NCBI RefSeq assembly: GCF_017303375.1
Contig: NZ_JAFKOH010000018.1
Location: forward strand, 1-49,974
Direction: 5' to 3'
From: Bacillus sp. NTK074B
GTDB taxonomy: Bacteria; Bacillota; Bacilli; Bacillales; Bacillaceae_B
Length of the DNA: 49,974 bases
Shown here: positions 26,246 through 33,871 of the stretch, piece by piece
Layout of the letters: the number at the start of each line of letters is the position of its first letter
Position numbering within the stretch: position 1 is the first letter of the stretch
Notes under the pieces: model-generated
The model's input: the letters and a program-made list of their open reading frames with translations, nothing else
Told to the model about the DNA's origin: nothing
Database searches by the model: none
Made by a program: the position numbers and the translations under genes

Positions 26246-26944
26246 TTACTCATTAAGGGACCGTTCTACCTCTTTATTTTGAAAGTTTGAAAGCTCTTCA
26301 ATAAAGTCGACTTTGGGTCCAGCCGAGGTTTGAAACAGATCTTCCTTAATGTCTTGAAAAAAACCTTTAAAGGCGGTTCCTTCCATGGTGTTTGAAGCAT
26401 GGACAAAAACTTGTCCGTCTTTAATCGTTAGAGTGGCATCTGTTAAATTCCCATCGTTTTGTATGATGGTCGATTTAGCTTGAGATACCATGTCAGGTAA
26501 GGTTTGTTGGTAAATTTCTTCTCCCAAAATATCATCCAGTTTATCCTTACCTAATCCATGACGTAATTCCTCTGTCAAAACAATGTCCGTGGCTTCCAGC
26601 TTGATCTCATTTTCCGAATAATCATTGTACCCGGCATCAGATCTTAATTGTATTTCTTTTTTTTCAATTTTCTCTTCTATTGATTCAGGATGAGAATCCA
26701 CTACTCCGATAATTTCTTTACTCTCATATTTCTCAATCGCCTCATCCAATTGATCATAAAGAACGGACGTGGCCGCTAAGCTTGCCTGCTGTGCGGTTGT
26801 ATTCGCTTCTTCCTTCACCGCAAATATTTTTGAAAGATTAAATACAAACACAAACAGGACCATCATAATACTCAGTAACCCTATCATAAACAGTGCTGCA
26901 TTCCCTCGTTCTTCCTGAAGATATGCTTTTACTCTAGCTCTCAT
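26246..26944 (-). CDS. TadG-like pilus assembly protein
   Basis: 232 aa. N-terminus EERGNAALFMIGLLSIMMVLF is the short leader and hydrophobic helix of TadE/TadG pseudopilins, followed by a soluble extracellular domain (QQASLAATSVLYDQLDEA...). No VWA domain, unlike larger TadG proteins; the locus instead has two separate VWA lipoproteins. It overlaps the TadE gene by 11 bases. Expected role: minor pilin or scaffold in Flp pilus assembly (family knowledge). Confidence 0.78.
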   Translation of the reverse strand: MRARVKAYLQEERGNAALFMIGLLSIMMVLFVFVFNLSKIFAVKEEANTTAQQASLAATSVLYDQLDEAIEKYESKEIIGVVDSHPESIEEKIEKKEIQLRSDAGYNDYSENEIKLEATDIVLTEELRHGLGKDKLDDILGEEIYQQTLPDMVSQAKSTIIQNDGNLTDATLTIKDGQVFVHASNTMEGTAFKGFFQDIKEDLFQTSAGPKVDFIEELSNFQNKEVERSLNE

Positions 26945-27341
26945 TTTTTATCACCTTACCAGAGGCAGTAGAGGTAAACGAAATAGACGGAATTGTCCCC
27001 CCAGGGAAGATCTTCTTCGGAAGAAACACTAAATCAATCTCCACATCAACACTCGTGGTAAAATCCTTATTAGCCATACCTGACGCTCCCGAAAAGGATA
27101 AATACGATCCCCCGGCATTGACGATTTTTTTCGCAGCCTCCGTCGCCTCAACCGAATCTTCAGTAATCGAATATACCTTGGCAGCTTCATTTGCGGCCGA
27201 TTGAGCAACCACGACGGCTTGTACGCTCACGATAAGCTGCCAGGCAATCATAACGACAAGCAGGATAAAGGGGAGGATCCCCAAGAACTCAATAGTGGAG
27301 GAACCTTCTTCACTTTTTAATTTTTCTTTTAGCTTAAACAT
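26934..27341 (-). CDS. tadE: TadE-like pseudopilin
   Basis: 135 aa. SEEGSSTIEFLGILPFILLV is a typical TadE-type motif: glycine, then S-T-I-E-F and a hydrophobic helix. The remainder is a small extracellular domain. AGAAGG lies close to the ATG. TadE proteins are minor pilins cleaved by the prepilin peptidase TadV/CpaA; no such peptidase gene is in this window, so processing must use one encoded elsewhere. The gene overlaps the tadG-like gene and follows the 230-aa membrane gene by 18 bases. Confidence 0.85.
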   Translation of the reverse strand: MFKLKEKLKSEEGSSTIEFLGILPFILLVVMIAWQLIVSVQAVVVAQSAANEAAKVYSITEDSVEATEAAKKIVNAGGSYLSFSGASGMANKDFTTSVDVEIDLVFLPKKIFPGGTIPSISFTSTASGKVIKNES

Positions 27342-27359
27342 AACCTTCTCACATCCTCA

Positions 27360-28052
27360 CTACACAAGTTTACGTAATCCTGCTCTCCACTTTAATGTGT
27401 AGGTTGTTAATAGCACTAAAAAAACAGGGTAGAATATCATATTGGTAATCATTTGCACGCCTGCTATCGCCGCGTATGAAGAAGTAATATTTAAAATAAG
27501 CCCATTTAGAACAATTCCTACTACCATCTCTATGATTCCCCATAGTAATAGCAGCATAATAATCTTAATGAACTTCTTTTTGAACAATAGACCTGCTTCT
27601 TTAATAGACTTCCACACCGATTTGTTGTCTACTATTGCAATGATTGGAGCCGTGATGAACACAGCCATAATCACAATCCCCGGAATAATGAAAAATGCAA
27701 AACCTATTATTGATAGAATGCTGATCAGACAAGCAAAGAGAAAAATAGGAAAGCCCTTTACTACAAAAGTATATAAAGCGTTTCGCAGAGAATTCTCCCT
27801 GCCTTCTAATTCGTTGAACGTATATTTCACAAATGGGATTTGAGCGTAAATGAATAACAGAATGGTAAACAGAGCATAATATATATCCGCTACAGAATAG
27901 ATTGTTCCTACGTTGGGTGTAACAGCGTAGATATAATTCGTAATAAGAGAATGCAATAACAATAACGGTAATTGCACACATAGAATGATTACTAAAATCT
28001 TCTCAAACCTTTCCCCGATAAATGAGAAAGTGTGTCTTATTGGTTTATCCAT
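27360..28052 (-). CDS. 230-aa polytopic membrane protein, effector-module component
   Basis: About six membrane segments in 230 aa; overall it resembles glycerophosphodiesterase membrane-domain/YciC-like proteins, but no family is certain. Shared motifs with the frameshifted copy at 18.4-19.1 kb are AQIPFVKYTF, IIPGIVIMAVF and DNKSVWKSIKEAG. GAGGTG precedes the ATG. It sits between the ~270-aa partner and tadE, inside the pilus operon. Since the pair (partner plus membrane protein) travels together in both places, it is likely part of the effector module: an immunity protein or a secretion helper (inference). Confidence 0.75.
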   Translation of the reverse strand: MDKPIRHTFSFIGERFEKILVIILCVQLPLLLLHSLITNYIYAVTPNVGTIYSVADIYYALFTILLFIYAQIPFVKYTFNELEGRENSLRNALYTFVVKGFPIFLFACLISILSIIGFAFFIIPGIVIMAVFITAPIIAIVDNKSVWKSIKEAGLLFKKKFIKIIMLLLLWGIIEMVVGIVLNGLILNITSSYAAIAGVQMITNMIFYPVFLVLLTTYTLKWRAGLRKLV

Positions 28053-28063
28053 ATTATCTCACC

Positions 28064-28867
28064 TCAGGGTTTTGGGTAGCGTAGATCTTGTTTGTAGCGT
28101 GGGAGTTTAGCTTTTCCAATTTTCCTCATGTCGTTTGAAATTATCTCCACTTGTTCATGTGCTGGTAAGTGAGCAATTTCTTTTTCAGGTCCAAAATCTT
28201 TAATGCTCCTCTTTGTTTCATCTATATTATTTGAAATTTCTTTTAAGACTGTCTGATCATATTCTGATAGTTTTTGAACCAGATTCAATCTCTTCATTTC
28301 TTTATACATATTCCTTAAGTCATTAAAAGACTCAATTAATGTTTTACCTTGAAGATACTGAAGTCTATTTACATGAGACATAGCTTCAATTACTTTACTC
28401 TCTTCTTGTTCATCTAAGGTATTATGAACCAATATATGATTATCGTAATGGTCGGTATAGGTTTTTATTTTTAGTTGTAATTCTACTAAAAGGTTTTCTA
28501 ATTCACTTATCTTTTCTCTACCTTTACTTAAATCATCATTCTGGTTACTCTTTAAATAATCATCTAAAACAGTATATATATTTCTAAATGACTCTGGGGA
28601 GAGATTCATTTTTGCTTTTTCAATTTCAAAAAATTTATTTACATATGCAGTGAACAAAATGAGCTTTTCAAAAGCCTTAATTGCATCATCTTCAACATAT
28701 TCCCCTTCAGAAATTACTGTGTACCCCTTTAATTTATTTCCCCTTTCATAAATTGCCAGATAATAATCTACATTATTAATCTCATAACTGAATGGGTTAA
28801 TGAGTACTTTATTTTCTAAAAATTTCTTGTGCTTATTTGCTTGTTTTTTCAAGATTTCAAAATTCAT
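28064..28867 (-). CDS. ~270-aa coiled-coil partner protein, copy C (267 aa)
   Basis: No recognised family. N-terminal beta-rich part (NPFSYEINNVDYYLAIYERG then KLKGYTVISEGE) followed by a long helical, probably coiled-coil body rich in E, K and L. No signal peptide. AGGAGCC lies upstream of the ATG. It follows the 434-aa secreted protein after a short G/C hairpin and precedes the 230-aa membrane gene. Copies A and B (19.1-19.9 and 20.3-21.2 kb) occupy the same position after toxin-tail remnants. Candidate chaperone, adaptor or immunity protein of the secreted protein. Confidence 0.75.
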   Translation of the reverse strand: MNFEILKKQANKHKKFLENKVLINPFSYEINNVDYYLAIYERGNKLKGYTVISEGEYVEDDAIKAFEKLILFTAYVNKFFEIEKAKMNLSPESFRNIYTVLDDYLKSNQNDDLSKGREKISELENLLVELQLKIKTYTDHYDNHILVHNTLDEQEESKVIEAMSHVNRLQYLQGKTLIESFNDLRNMYKEMKRLNLVQKLSEYDQTVLKEISNNIDETKRSIKDFGPEKEIAHLPAHEQVEIISNDMRKIGKAKLPRYKQDLRYPKP

Positions 28868-28889
28868 TTATGTGGCTCCTAACTATTCA

Positions 28890-28906
28890 AGGGGGACTAG
28901 CCCCCC
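28890..28906. other. Small G/C hairpin between effector and partner genes
   Basis: GGGGGACTAGCCCCC forms a 5-bp stem in the 46-base gap between the 434-aa gene and its partner. It lacks a T run on the minus strand, so it is a weak terminator at most. GGGGGACT is also the inner part of the right arm of the palindromic repeat family. Confidence 0.45.
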
Positions 28907-28913
28907 TATTTAA

Positions 28914-30218
28914 TTAACTAAACCATCCTTTAACTTTTGATATTCCTTTTCCAATGGCTTTAGCAGTGTTTTTCACTGGGTCTTTTGCGAATTTTTTTAT
29001 ACCACTCCAATTGTCGGCCACAAGCTTGGTTAACTTAGAAGCTCCCCAAATAGCTGCACCACCGGCAATCATTACTGCCCCAGCTGCTTGGCCACCCGGA
29101 AAGGCAGCAGTTACTACTCCTGCGTTCATTAGTAAATCACCAAGGTTACTTGATGCCTCTGCAACAGCTGATACTTTCTTATTTCCGGCTACATCTGAAT
29201 TTAATACATCATATGCTTTAGCACCATTAAAACCAAGCTCAAATGCTGAATAACCTGCACCCACCGCAGCTGTGGCAAAGTTAAATTTGGATATTGACCC
29301 TACCTTTGATAATCCCGAAAGTAAATCACTAGCATTGTCAGTGGCCGTCAATACTCCTCGAGCTCCACTTTGAGCGTCATCTAAATTTCTAACGGTCTTT
29401 AAAATTTGGTAGTCTTTTATTGCACCAACTGCATCTATTGTTTTTAAAGTCCCATCATGAATATCGGCTATTCCATTCACGAATCCTGGCGTTTTATCCC
29501 CTAAACCAACTTTTACTCCATTAAGAACTAAAGAAGAAAAGAATGTACCATTTGGTCTATATCCATTGGGATTAGCTTCAAAATCAAAGTTCATAAATTC
29601 ACTTATCATATTCACTTGTCCGCCAACGACATCATTACTTAAGTATTTGGCTACCTCATACCCCATCGGAAGTTTAATATCCGTTGGATCACCAGTAAAT
29701 GAGCTAGCCGTTTCCCCTCCACGAGGATTTGTTGGGTCCCCTTCAAATGATCGGCCATTTGTGCCATTTCCATCAAAGGGATTACCGTTCGTATCATAGC
29801 CTACAAACGGGTTTCCATTCGTTCCATTACCGTTAAAAGGATTCCCGTCCGTTCCATTACCCTGGAACCCGTTGGGCGTCCAACCGTTCATTACCCAAGG
29901 ATCCATATACCAGGGCGCGTTGGACCAATCAAACCCTTCCCAGGATTGTCCATTCGTTCCTTGGCCATTTGTTCCCTGACCTTCAGTACCGTTACCTTCC
30001 CAATCATTTCCCTGTGTTGACTTACCTTCCCAAGGGTTACCTTCCCACTTTAATTGCTGGGGGTCCCACGGGCTTCCTTCCCAAGAATCACCTGTCCATG
30101 GATTACCATTCCACGGTTTGATGGTGGCACTTGCATATATAGGCAAGGAAAATGATTGGAAAAGAACGATGAGTAGAGCCAACATTACAAAAACCTTTTT
30201 GGTCAGTCTTTCCATCAT
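28914..30218 (-). CDS. Secreted PWxGNPW-repeat protein, candidate membrane-active effector (434 aa)
   Basis: Signal peptide at about 1-32 (LPIYASA), then TIKPWNGNPWTGDSWEGSPW and a low-complexity region of about 130 residues built from WEG / GNGTNGNPFxG repeats. From ~190 on it is a glycine- and alanine-rich region with several hydrophobic stretches (FPGGQAAGAVMIAGGAAIWG) and a basic amphipathic tail ending KGISKVKGWFS. The N-terminus matches the nuclease toxin's PWxGNPW motif; the C-terminus matches two remnants downstream. It lies inside the Tad operon. The hydrophobic C-terminus suggests a pore-forming or membrane-inserting effector, but it could also be a surface or pilus-tip protein; no catalytic motif is seen. 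Confidence 0.75.
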   Translation of the reverse strand: MMERLTKKVFVMLALLIVLFQSFSLPIYASATIKPWNGNPWTGDSWEGSPWDPQQLKWEGNPWEGKSTQGNDWEGNGTEGQGTNGQGTNGQSWEGFDWSNAPWYMDPWVMNGWTPNGFQGNGTDGNPFNGNGTNGNPFVGYDTNGNPFDGNGTNGRSFEGDPTNPRGGETASSFTGDPTDIKLPMGYEVAKYLSNDVVGGQVNMISEFMNFDFEANPNGYRPNGTFFSSLVLNGVKVGLGDKTPGFVNGIADIHDGTLKTIDAVGAIKDYQILKTVRNLDDAQSGARGVLTATDNASDLLSGLSKVGSISKFNFATAAVGAGYSAFELGFNGAKAYDVLNSDVAGNKKVSAVAEASSNLGDLLMNAGVVTAAFPGGQAAGAVMIAGGAAIWGASKLTKLVADNWSGIKKFAKDPVKNTAKAIGKGISKVKGWFS

Positions 30219-30275
30219 CGTTCCATTTCCTTTCTATGATTAAGGTTTTATGCTTTACTCATCGATGTATAATTT

Positions 30276-31658
30276 CTAATTCGTATTCATGTTGTATTTT
30301 TCGTTAATTTCTTTTTTCAAATCATCAATATTTTTATCTCTGCTCATTTCCAGATCTTCTTTTATTTTCTTTTCGGACTCGTCGACTATATCTTTTGCCT
30401 TATTTTTTCGTTCCATAAGTTCTTTCTTTTGTTCAATAGTAATCACATCTTCTAAAGATAGATCAGCAATGATCCCATATAAATTATTATTTTGGATGTC
30501 TGCCATTAATGAATAATCATTTGTATAGCTTAGGATGTCAAAGTTTGCGTCTACTTTTTTGGCATCAGCATCATTGAGTGCGTCATCTTTCCAATCTTCC
30601 CAACTCTCTAAAACATCCTTTGCACGATCAAATTCTTCTTCTAATTGCTTAGCATTGGTCACTGTTGTATAAACCCCGTTTGTGTTATCAGCCAGAGATT
30701 TCAATTGCTTTTGGGCAGCGCTATCCACATTAAATCCGATGACATTGACAATTGGTTTAATGTTAGAGTCCGCAAAGGTTTTAGCATATTCAACAGGATT
30801 TCCGTCACAAGTCTCGATCCCATCACTTACAAGATAAATTAGATTCGTATTATCCTTTGAATCATATTTGCTGAACGCTTCTTTGGAAGCCTTCAATGCC
30901 CCTTCAATAGGAGTCCAGCCACTCGGTTCAAAACTGTTTAATGCTTTATCAAATTGCTCTTTATTATACTTATCAAACCCATATACCTGTTCCACACTGG
31001 AGCAGCTCATTTTTTTGTCTTGATCCGATCCAGATCCTTTATGTCCATAGACCCTTAGAGATACGTTGGCTTCTTCAGGAGCGGTTGACAGGAAGTCATT
31101 AATGGCTTGTTTTGCAAGGTCCATTTGAGTTTTACCTTCCACATCATTCTTCATGCTCCCACTTGAATCCAATATTATTTCAATATTGTAATTGTCTTTA
31201 AATTGATATCTTTCATCGGTAGTATTGGGAGTACCTGACATGCTGTATTCCCACTTCTTCACAAGGTCTTGGGGGTCAGGGAAATCAACCGCTGCTAATG
31301 AATATAGATACTTAAAATATTGATCGTACTCTTCCTCACTTGGATCCTCACTTAGTGATGGAGCACTTTTCACCTCTTTAAACAAGGTAGGTTCGAACTC
31401 TTCACTCCTAATGGGTTCTCCAACAAATTTTCCTGGTAATTGGCTAATAACTTCTTCTGCTGAATTAGGTACCTCAGGAATACTACTGTAAAAACTTTCA
31501 GCCTCTTCTTCGTTATTCTCTTTGTTCGACGTCTTTTTTTCTTTGTTATCCTTTTGCTCTACTTTACTTTGGCTGGAAGGTTTCTCATTCTGCTTCTCGC
31601 TATTACACCCTGACAATACAACTGCTAGCGCGAGCAGAATAAAGAGGTGCTTTCTCAT
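30276..31658 (-). CDS. VWA-domain lipoprotein, Tad-locus copy 1
   Basis: 460 aa. Lipobox VLSGC (Cys18), a charged low-complexity linker (SKVEQKDNKEKK...), and a VWA domain with MIDAS DSSGSM and SDGIETCDGNP. The C-terminal ~100 residues are helical and end EINEKYNMNTN. It is a full-length paralog of the VWA lipoprotein at 24.5-25.9 kb. GGGGGAT lies 7 bases before the ATG. Placed between the flp pilin and the 434-aa secreted protein. Probably an outward-facing membrane-anchored part of the pilus machinery or an adhesin (inference). Confidence 0.87.
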   Translation of the reverse strand: MRKHLFILLALAVVLSGCNSEKQNEKPSSQSKVEQKDNKEKKTSNKENNEEEAESFYSSIPEVPNSAEEVISQLPGKFVGEPIRSEEFEPTLFKEVKSAPSLSEDPSEEEYDQYFKYLYSLAAVDFPDPQDLVKKWEYSMSGTPNTTDERYQFKDNYNIEIILDSSGSMKNDVEGKTQMDLAKQAINDFLSTAPEEANVSLRVYGHKGSGSDQDKKMSCSSVEQVYGFDKYNKEQFDKALNSFEPSGWTPIEGALKASKEAFSKYDSKDNTNLIYLVSDGIETCDGNPVEYAKTFADSNIKPIVNVIGFNVDSAAQKQLKSLADNTNGVYTTVTNAKQLEEEFDRAKDVLESWEDWKDDALNDADAKKVDANFDILSYTNDYSLMADIQNNNLYGIIADLSLEDVITIEQKKELMERKNKAKDIVDESEKKIKEDLEMSRDKNIDDLKKEINEKYNMNTN

Positions 31659-31757
31659 GCATATCCCCCTTGATGAAAATCACTATATTTTTTGGATATT
31701 CATTGAAATTCTTATGCTTGGTGGTTAACCTTATTCATCTATCCAATTGAAGAGGAA

Positions 31758-31976
31758 TTAATTTCCTCCAATTGAATCGATCATTCCTGAAATTTTCTCT
31801 ACTACAGCGTCCCCGATTGTCGTATCATTCGCAAATGCCTGTGAAATAACCCCAACCAAAATAACAATGACCGCTGCGATTCCAATCCATTCTAACGTTT
31901 GGGATCCTCTTTCATTACGTACCATTTCATCCAAATTGATTGAGCATTTTGTGTAAAGTTCTGTTAGTTTTTTCAT
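31758..31976 (-). CDS. flp: Flp-type major pilin
   Basis: 72 aa. A ~22-residue basic leader is followed by NERGSQTLEWIGIAAVIVIL, the Flp-type cleavage region (G before S/Q-T-L-E) and hydrophobic helix, then a short tail (FANDTTIGDAVVEKISGMID). GGAGG lies 8 bases before the ATG. It is directly downstream of tadC (18 bases) and would form the pilus fibre after cleavage by a prepilin peptidase not present in the window. The E at +5 of the processed form and the W that follows are notable; most Flp pilins have Y or F there. Confidence 0.85.
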   Translation of the reverse strand: MKKLTELYTKCSINLDEMVRNERGSQTLEWIGIAAVIVILVGVISQAFANDTTIGDAVVEKISGMIDSIGGN

Positions 31977-31993
31977 GATTAATTTCCTCCATT

Positions 31994-32935
31994 TTAAAAG
32001 TTATTAAATAGTTTAATGATGCTGTTCTCCCCGTATATTAAATTCAGTAACATCAGCCCGGCAATCATAAGTATGGATACCGGCGCCACTACAAATGTGG
32101 TGACGAGTGTTACTTTCGGGGAAGCTTTAGCTGCAAGTTCTTTTACTTGTTCTTCTCTGAACTGTCTCATGTCTTCCGCTTGGACTTTGAAGGTCGTAGC
32201 GATTGGGACACCGAGCTTCAAGCCTTGCATCAGGGCCTTGATGAGACTTTGGAATTCAGGATTATCGTTTCTTTCCAGTAAATTGCGATAGGCGGTTTCT
32301 CTTTGTACCCCCAGGTCGATTTCATGATTGAATCGTGAGAACTCTTCCCTGAGAGGACCGTCAAAGAACCGTATCACCTCCCTTAAAGCTTGGTCTAAGC
32401 TGACACCTGCCTGCAGGCTGGTGCTGATGGTATCTAAAAAATCGGGTAAATCATGCCTCAATGCTTCTTGTCGCTTTTTTGCCTGATTTCTCACCAGGAC
32501 GATCGGCAGGAAATAGCCAATCACCGGATTGAGAATCAATGCATATTGAGAGAATGGTAGACCAATCACTAGGGATAGGACCCCTGAGATAAACCCGATC
32601 AATAGTAAAACAATTTTCATTCCCTGAAATCTTTCAACGGTTAATCCGTATCTATTACCGGATTTTCGCAGCCAGTCTTTGACATCGTGATTTTCACTGA
32701 AGAAATTGATTCGTTGTCCAATATCTGAGAATTCATCTGCATATTTGGTTAACTTTTGAACCATGCTGGTTTTGTTTTTCTTTTTTGACTTCTTTTCAAA
32801 AGCACTTACTTCCGTCATATCTGATATATGCTCTAGTAACATACGCTTTTCTTTCAGGTAGACTGAATAATGGCGTATCGCTATGACAAACGTGATCCAG
32901 AAAACAATGATTGATAAAATAATTATGGCATCCAT
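31994..32935 (-). CDS. tadC: Tad pilus platform protein TadC
   Basis: 313 aa with a T2SSF-type domain: membrane helices at about 1-20, 105-150 and 285-305, and the cytoplasmic core LPDFLDTISTSLQAGVSLDQ. This is the second inner-membrane platform protein of Flp pili, working with TadB and the ATPase TadA. It starts 3 bases after the tadB stop, with AAAGGTG upstream. Confidence 0.9.
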   Translation of the reverse strand: MDAIIILSIIVFWITFVIAIRHYSVYLKEKRMLLEHISDMTEVSAFEKKSKKKNKTSMVQKLTKYADEFSDIGQRINFFSENHDVKDWLRKSGNRYGLTVERFQGMKIVLLLIGFISGVLSLVIGLPFSQYALILNPVIGYFLPIVLVRNQAKKRQEALRHDLPDFLDTISTSLQAGVSLDQALREVIRFFDGPLREEFSRFNHEIDLGVQRETAYRNLLERNDNPEFQSLIKALMQGLKLGVPIATTFKVQAEDMRQFREEQVKELAAKASPKVTLVTTFVVAPVSILMIAGLMLLNLIYGENSIIKLFNNF

Positions 32936-32938
32936 AGG

Positions 32939-33871
32939 CTACACCTTTATATTCGTTATTTTTCTGATTAGGAAGAAAGAGAGTACGATCCCTGAAAGAA
33001 AGAGGACCAGGATGATCATGCCCGGTACTGTTCTCAAAGAATCAGTAAACCCTTCAATGATATTGTTCATCATCAACACGATAAAGATCGGCATGGCTGG
33101 AACAAGGATGGAAATATACCGTTGTTCGGAGGTCATCGTTTTAATGGTTTGATTCAACACTTTACGGTCTTCCAGGGTGTTGGACATAGAGTCCAATGTT
33201 GTCGCCAAGTTTCCTCCCGTTTTCTTCTGAATAAGGATGGTCGCGATGAACAGTTGAAACTCCCTGGATTTATTTCGCTGCTGGATGGACCTTAATGCCA
33301 CTTCAAGAGGTACTCCGAGTTTGAGTTCATTCGCTAGCCTCTTAAACTCTTCTCCCGCTGGAGCACTTACCTCCCGCGCCACCATTTCAATTCCTTGATT
33401 GATTGTGAGTCCCGACCTGGCACCGTTACCGAGTAATCGGCAGATGTCGGCAAGCTGACTGTTGAAACGTTCTTCATACTTATTCTTTCTTAAGTAGAAT
33501 AATAGAAAGTGGGAAGCGAGAAGAATTCCAGGAATCAGTAGGAGTACTAGATTCAAAGGCAACTTGAAAATATTGAATAACAGGACCAGGAGCACCAAGG
33601 CACCTAATATATGAACCCCTAAATATTCAGATGGGAGGAGGGCGATATTTGAGCTTTGCAGCTTTAACGCCAACGGCTTTGCCGTCTCAGATTGATCAAA
33701 CTTATCTCCTACCACACTGATGGAGCTCTTTCGCTTTTGCTCCGGGTACCACGTGCTGACCTTCTGCTTCCATTCTTTCTTCTGATTCCGGTAGCCCAGA
33801 AGGAAGTATAGTCCCCAGAGCAGGAAGAGGACAGCTAAACTATAAAGAATAGATACCGTCATTAGCGGCAT
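32939..33871 (-). CDS. tadB: Tad pilus platform protein TadB
   Basis: 310 aa, T2SSF domain with QLADICRLLGNGARSGLTIN and ELKLGVPLEVALRSI, and membrane helices at the N-terminus (1-25), middle (88-127) and C-terminus (256-305). TadB pairs with TadC in the inner-membrane platform. GGAGGGAG lies 7 bases before the ATG. The start overlaps the 3' end of tadA by 32 bases, so translation of the two is probably coupled. Confidence 0.9.
   Translation of the reverse strand: MPLMTVSILYSLAVLFLLWGLYFLLGYRNQKKEWKQKVSTWYPEQKRKSSISVVGDKFDQSETAKPLALKLQSSNIALLPSEYLGVHILGALVLLVLLFNIFKLPLNLVLLLIPGILLASHFLLFYLRKNKYEERFNSQLADICRLLGNGARSGLTINQGIEMVAREVSAPAGEEFKRLANELKLGVPLEVALRSIQQRNKSREFQLFIATILIQKKTGGNLATTLDSMSNTLEDRKVLNQTIKTMTSEQRYISILVPAMPIFIVLMMNNIIEGFTDSLRTVPGMIILVLFLSGIVLSFFLIRKITNIKV

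Noticed and set aside
28914..30218. LXG or WXG100 type VII secretion effector
   Set aside because: The secreted proteins have Sec-type signal peptides and no LXG/WXG helical hairpin, and no type VII genes are in the window.
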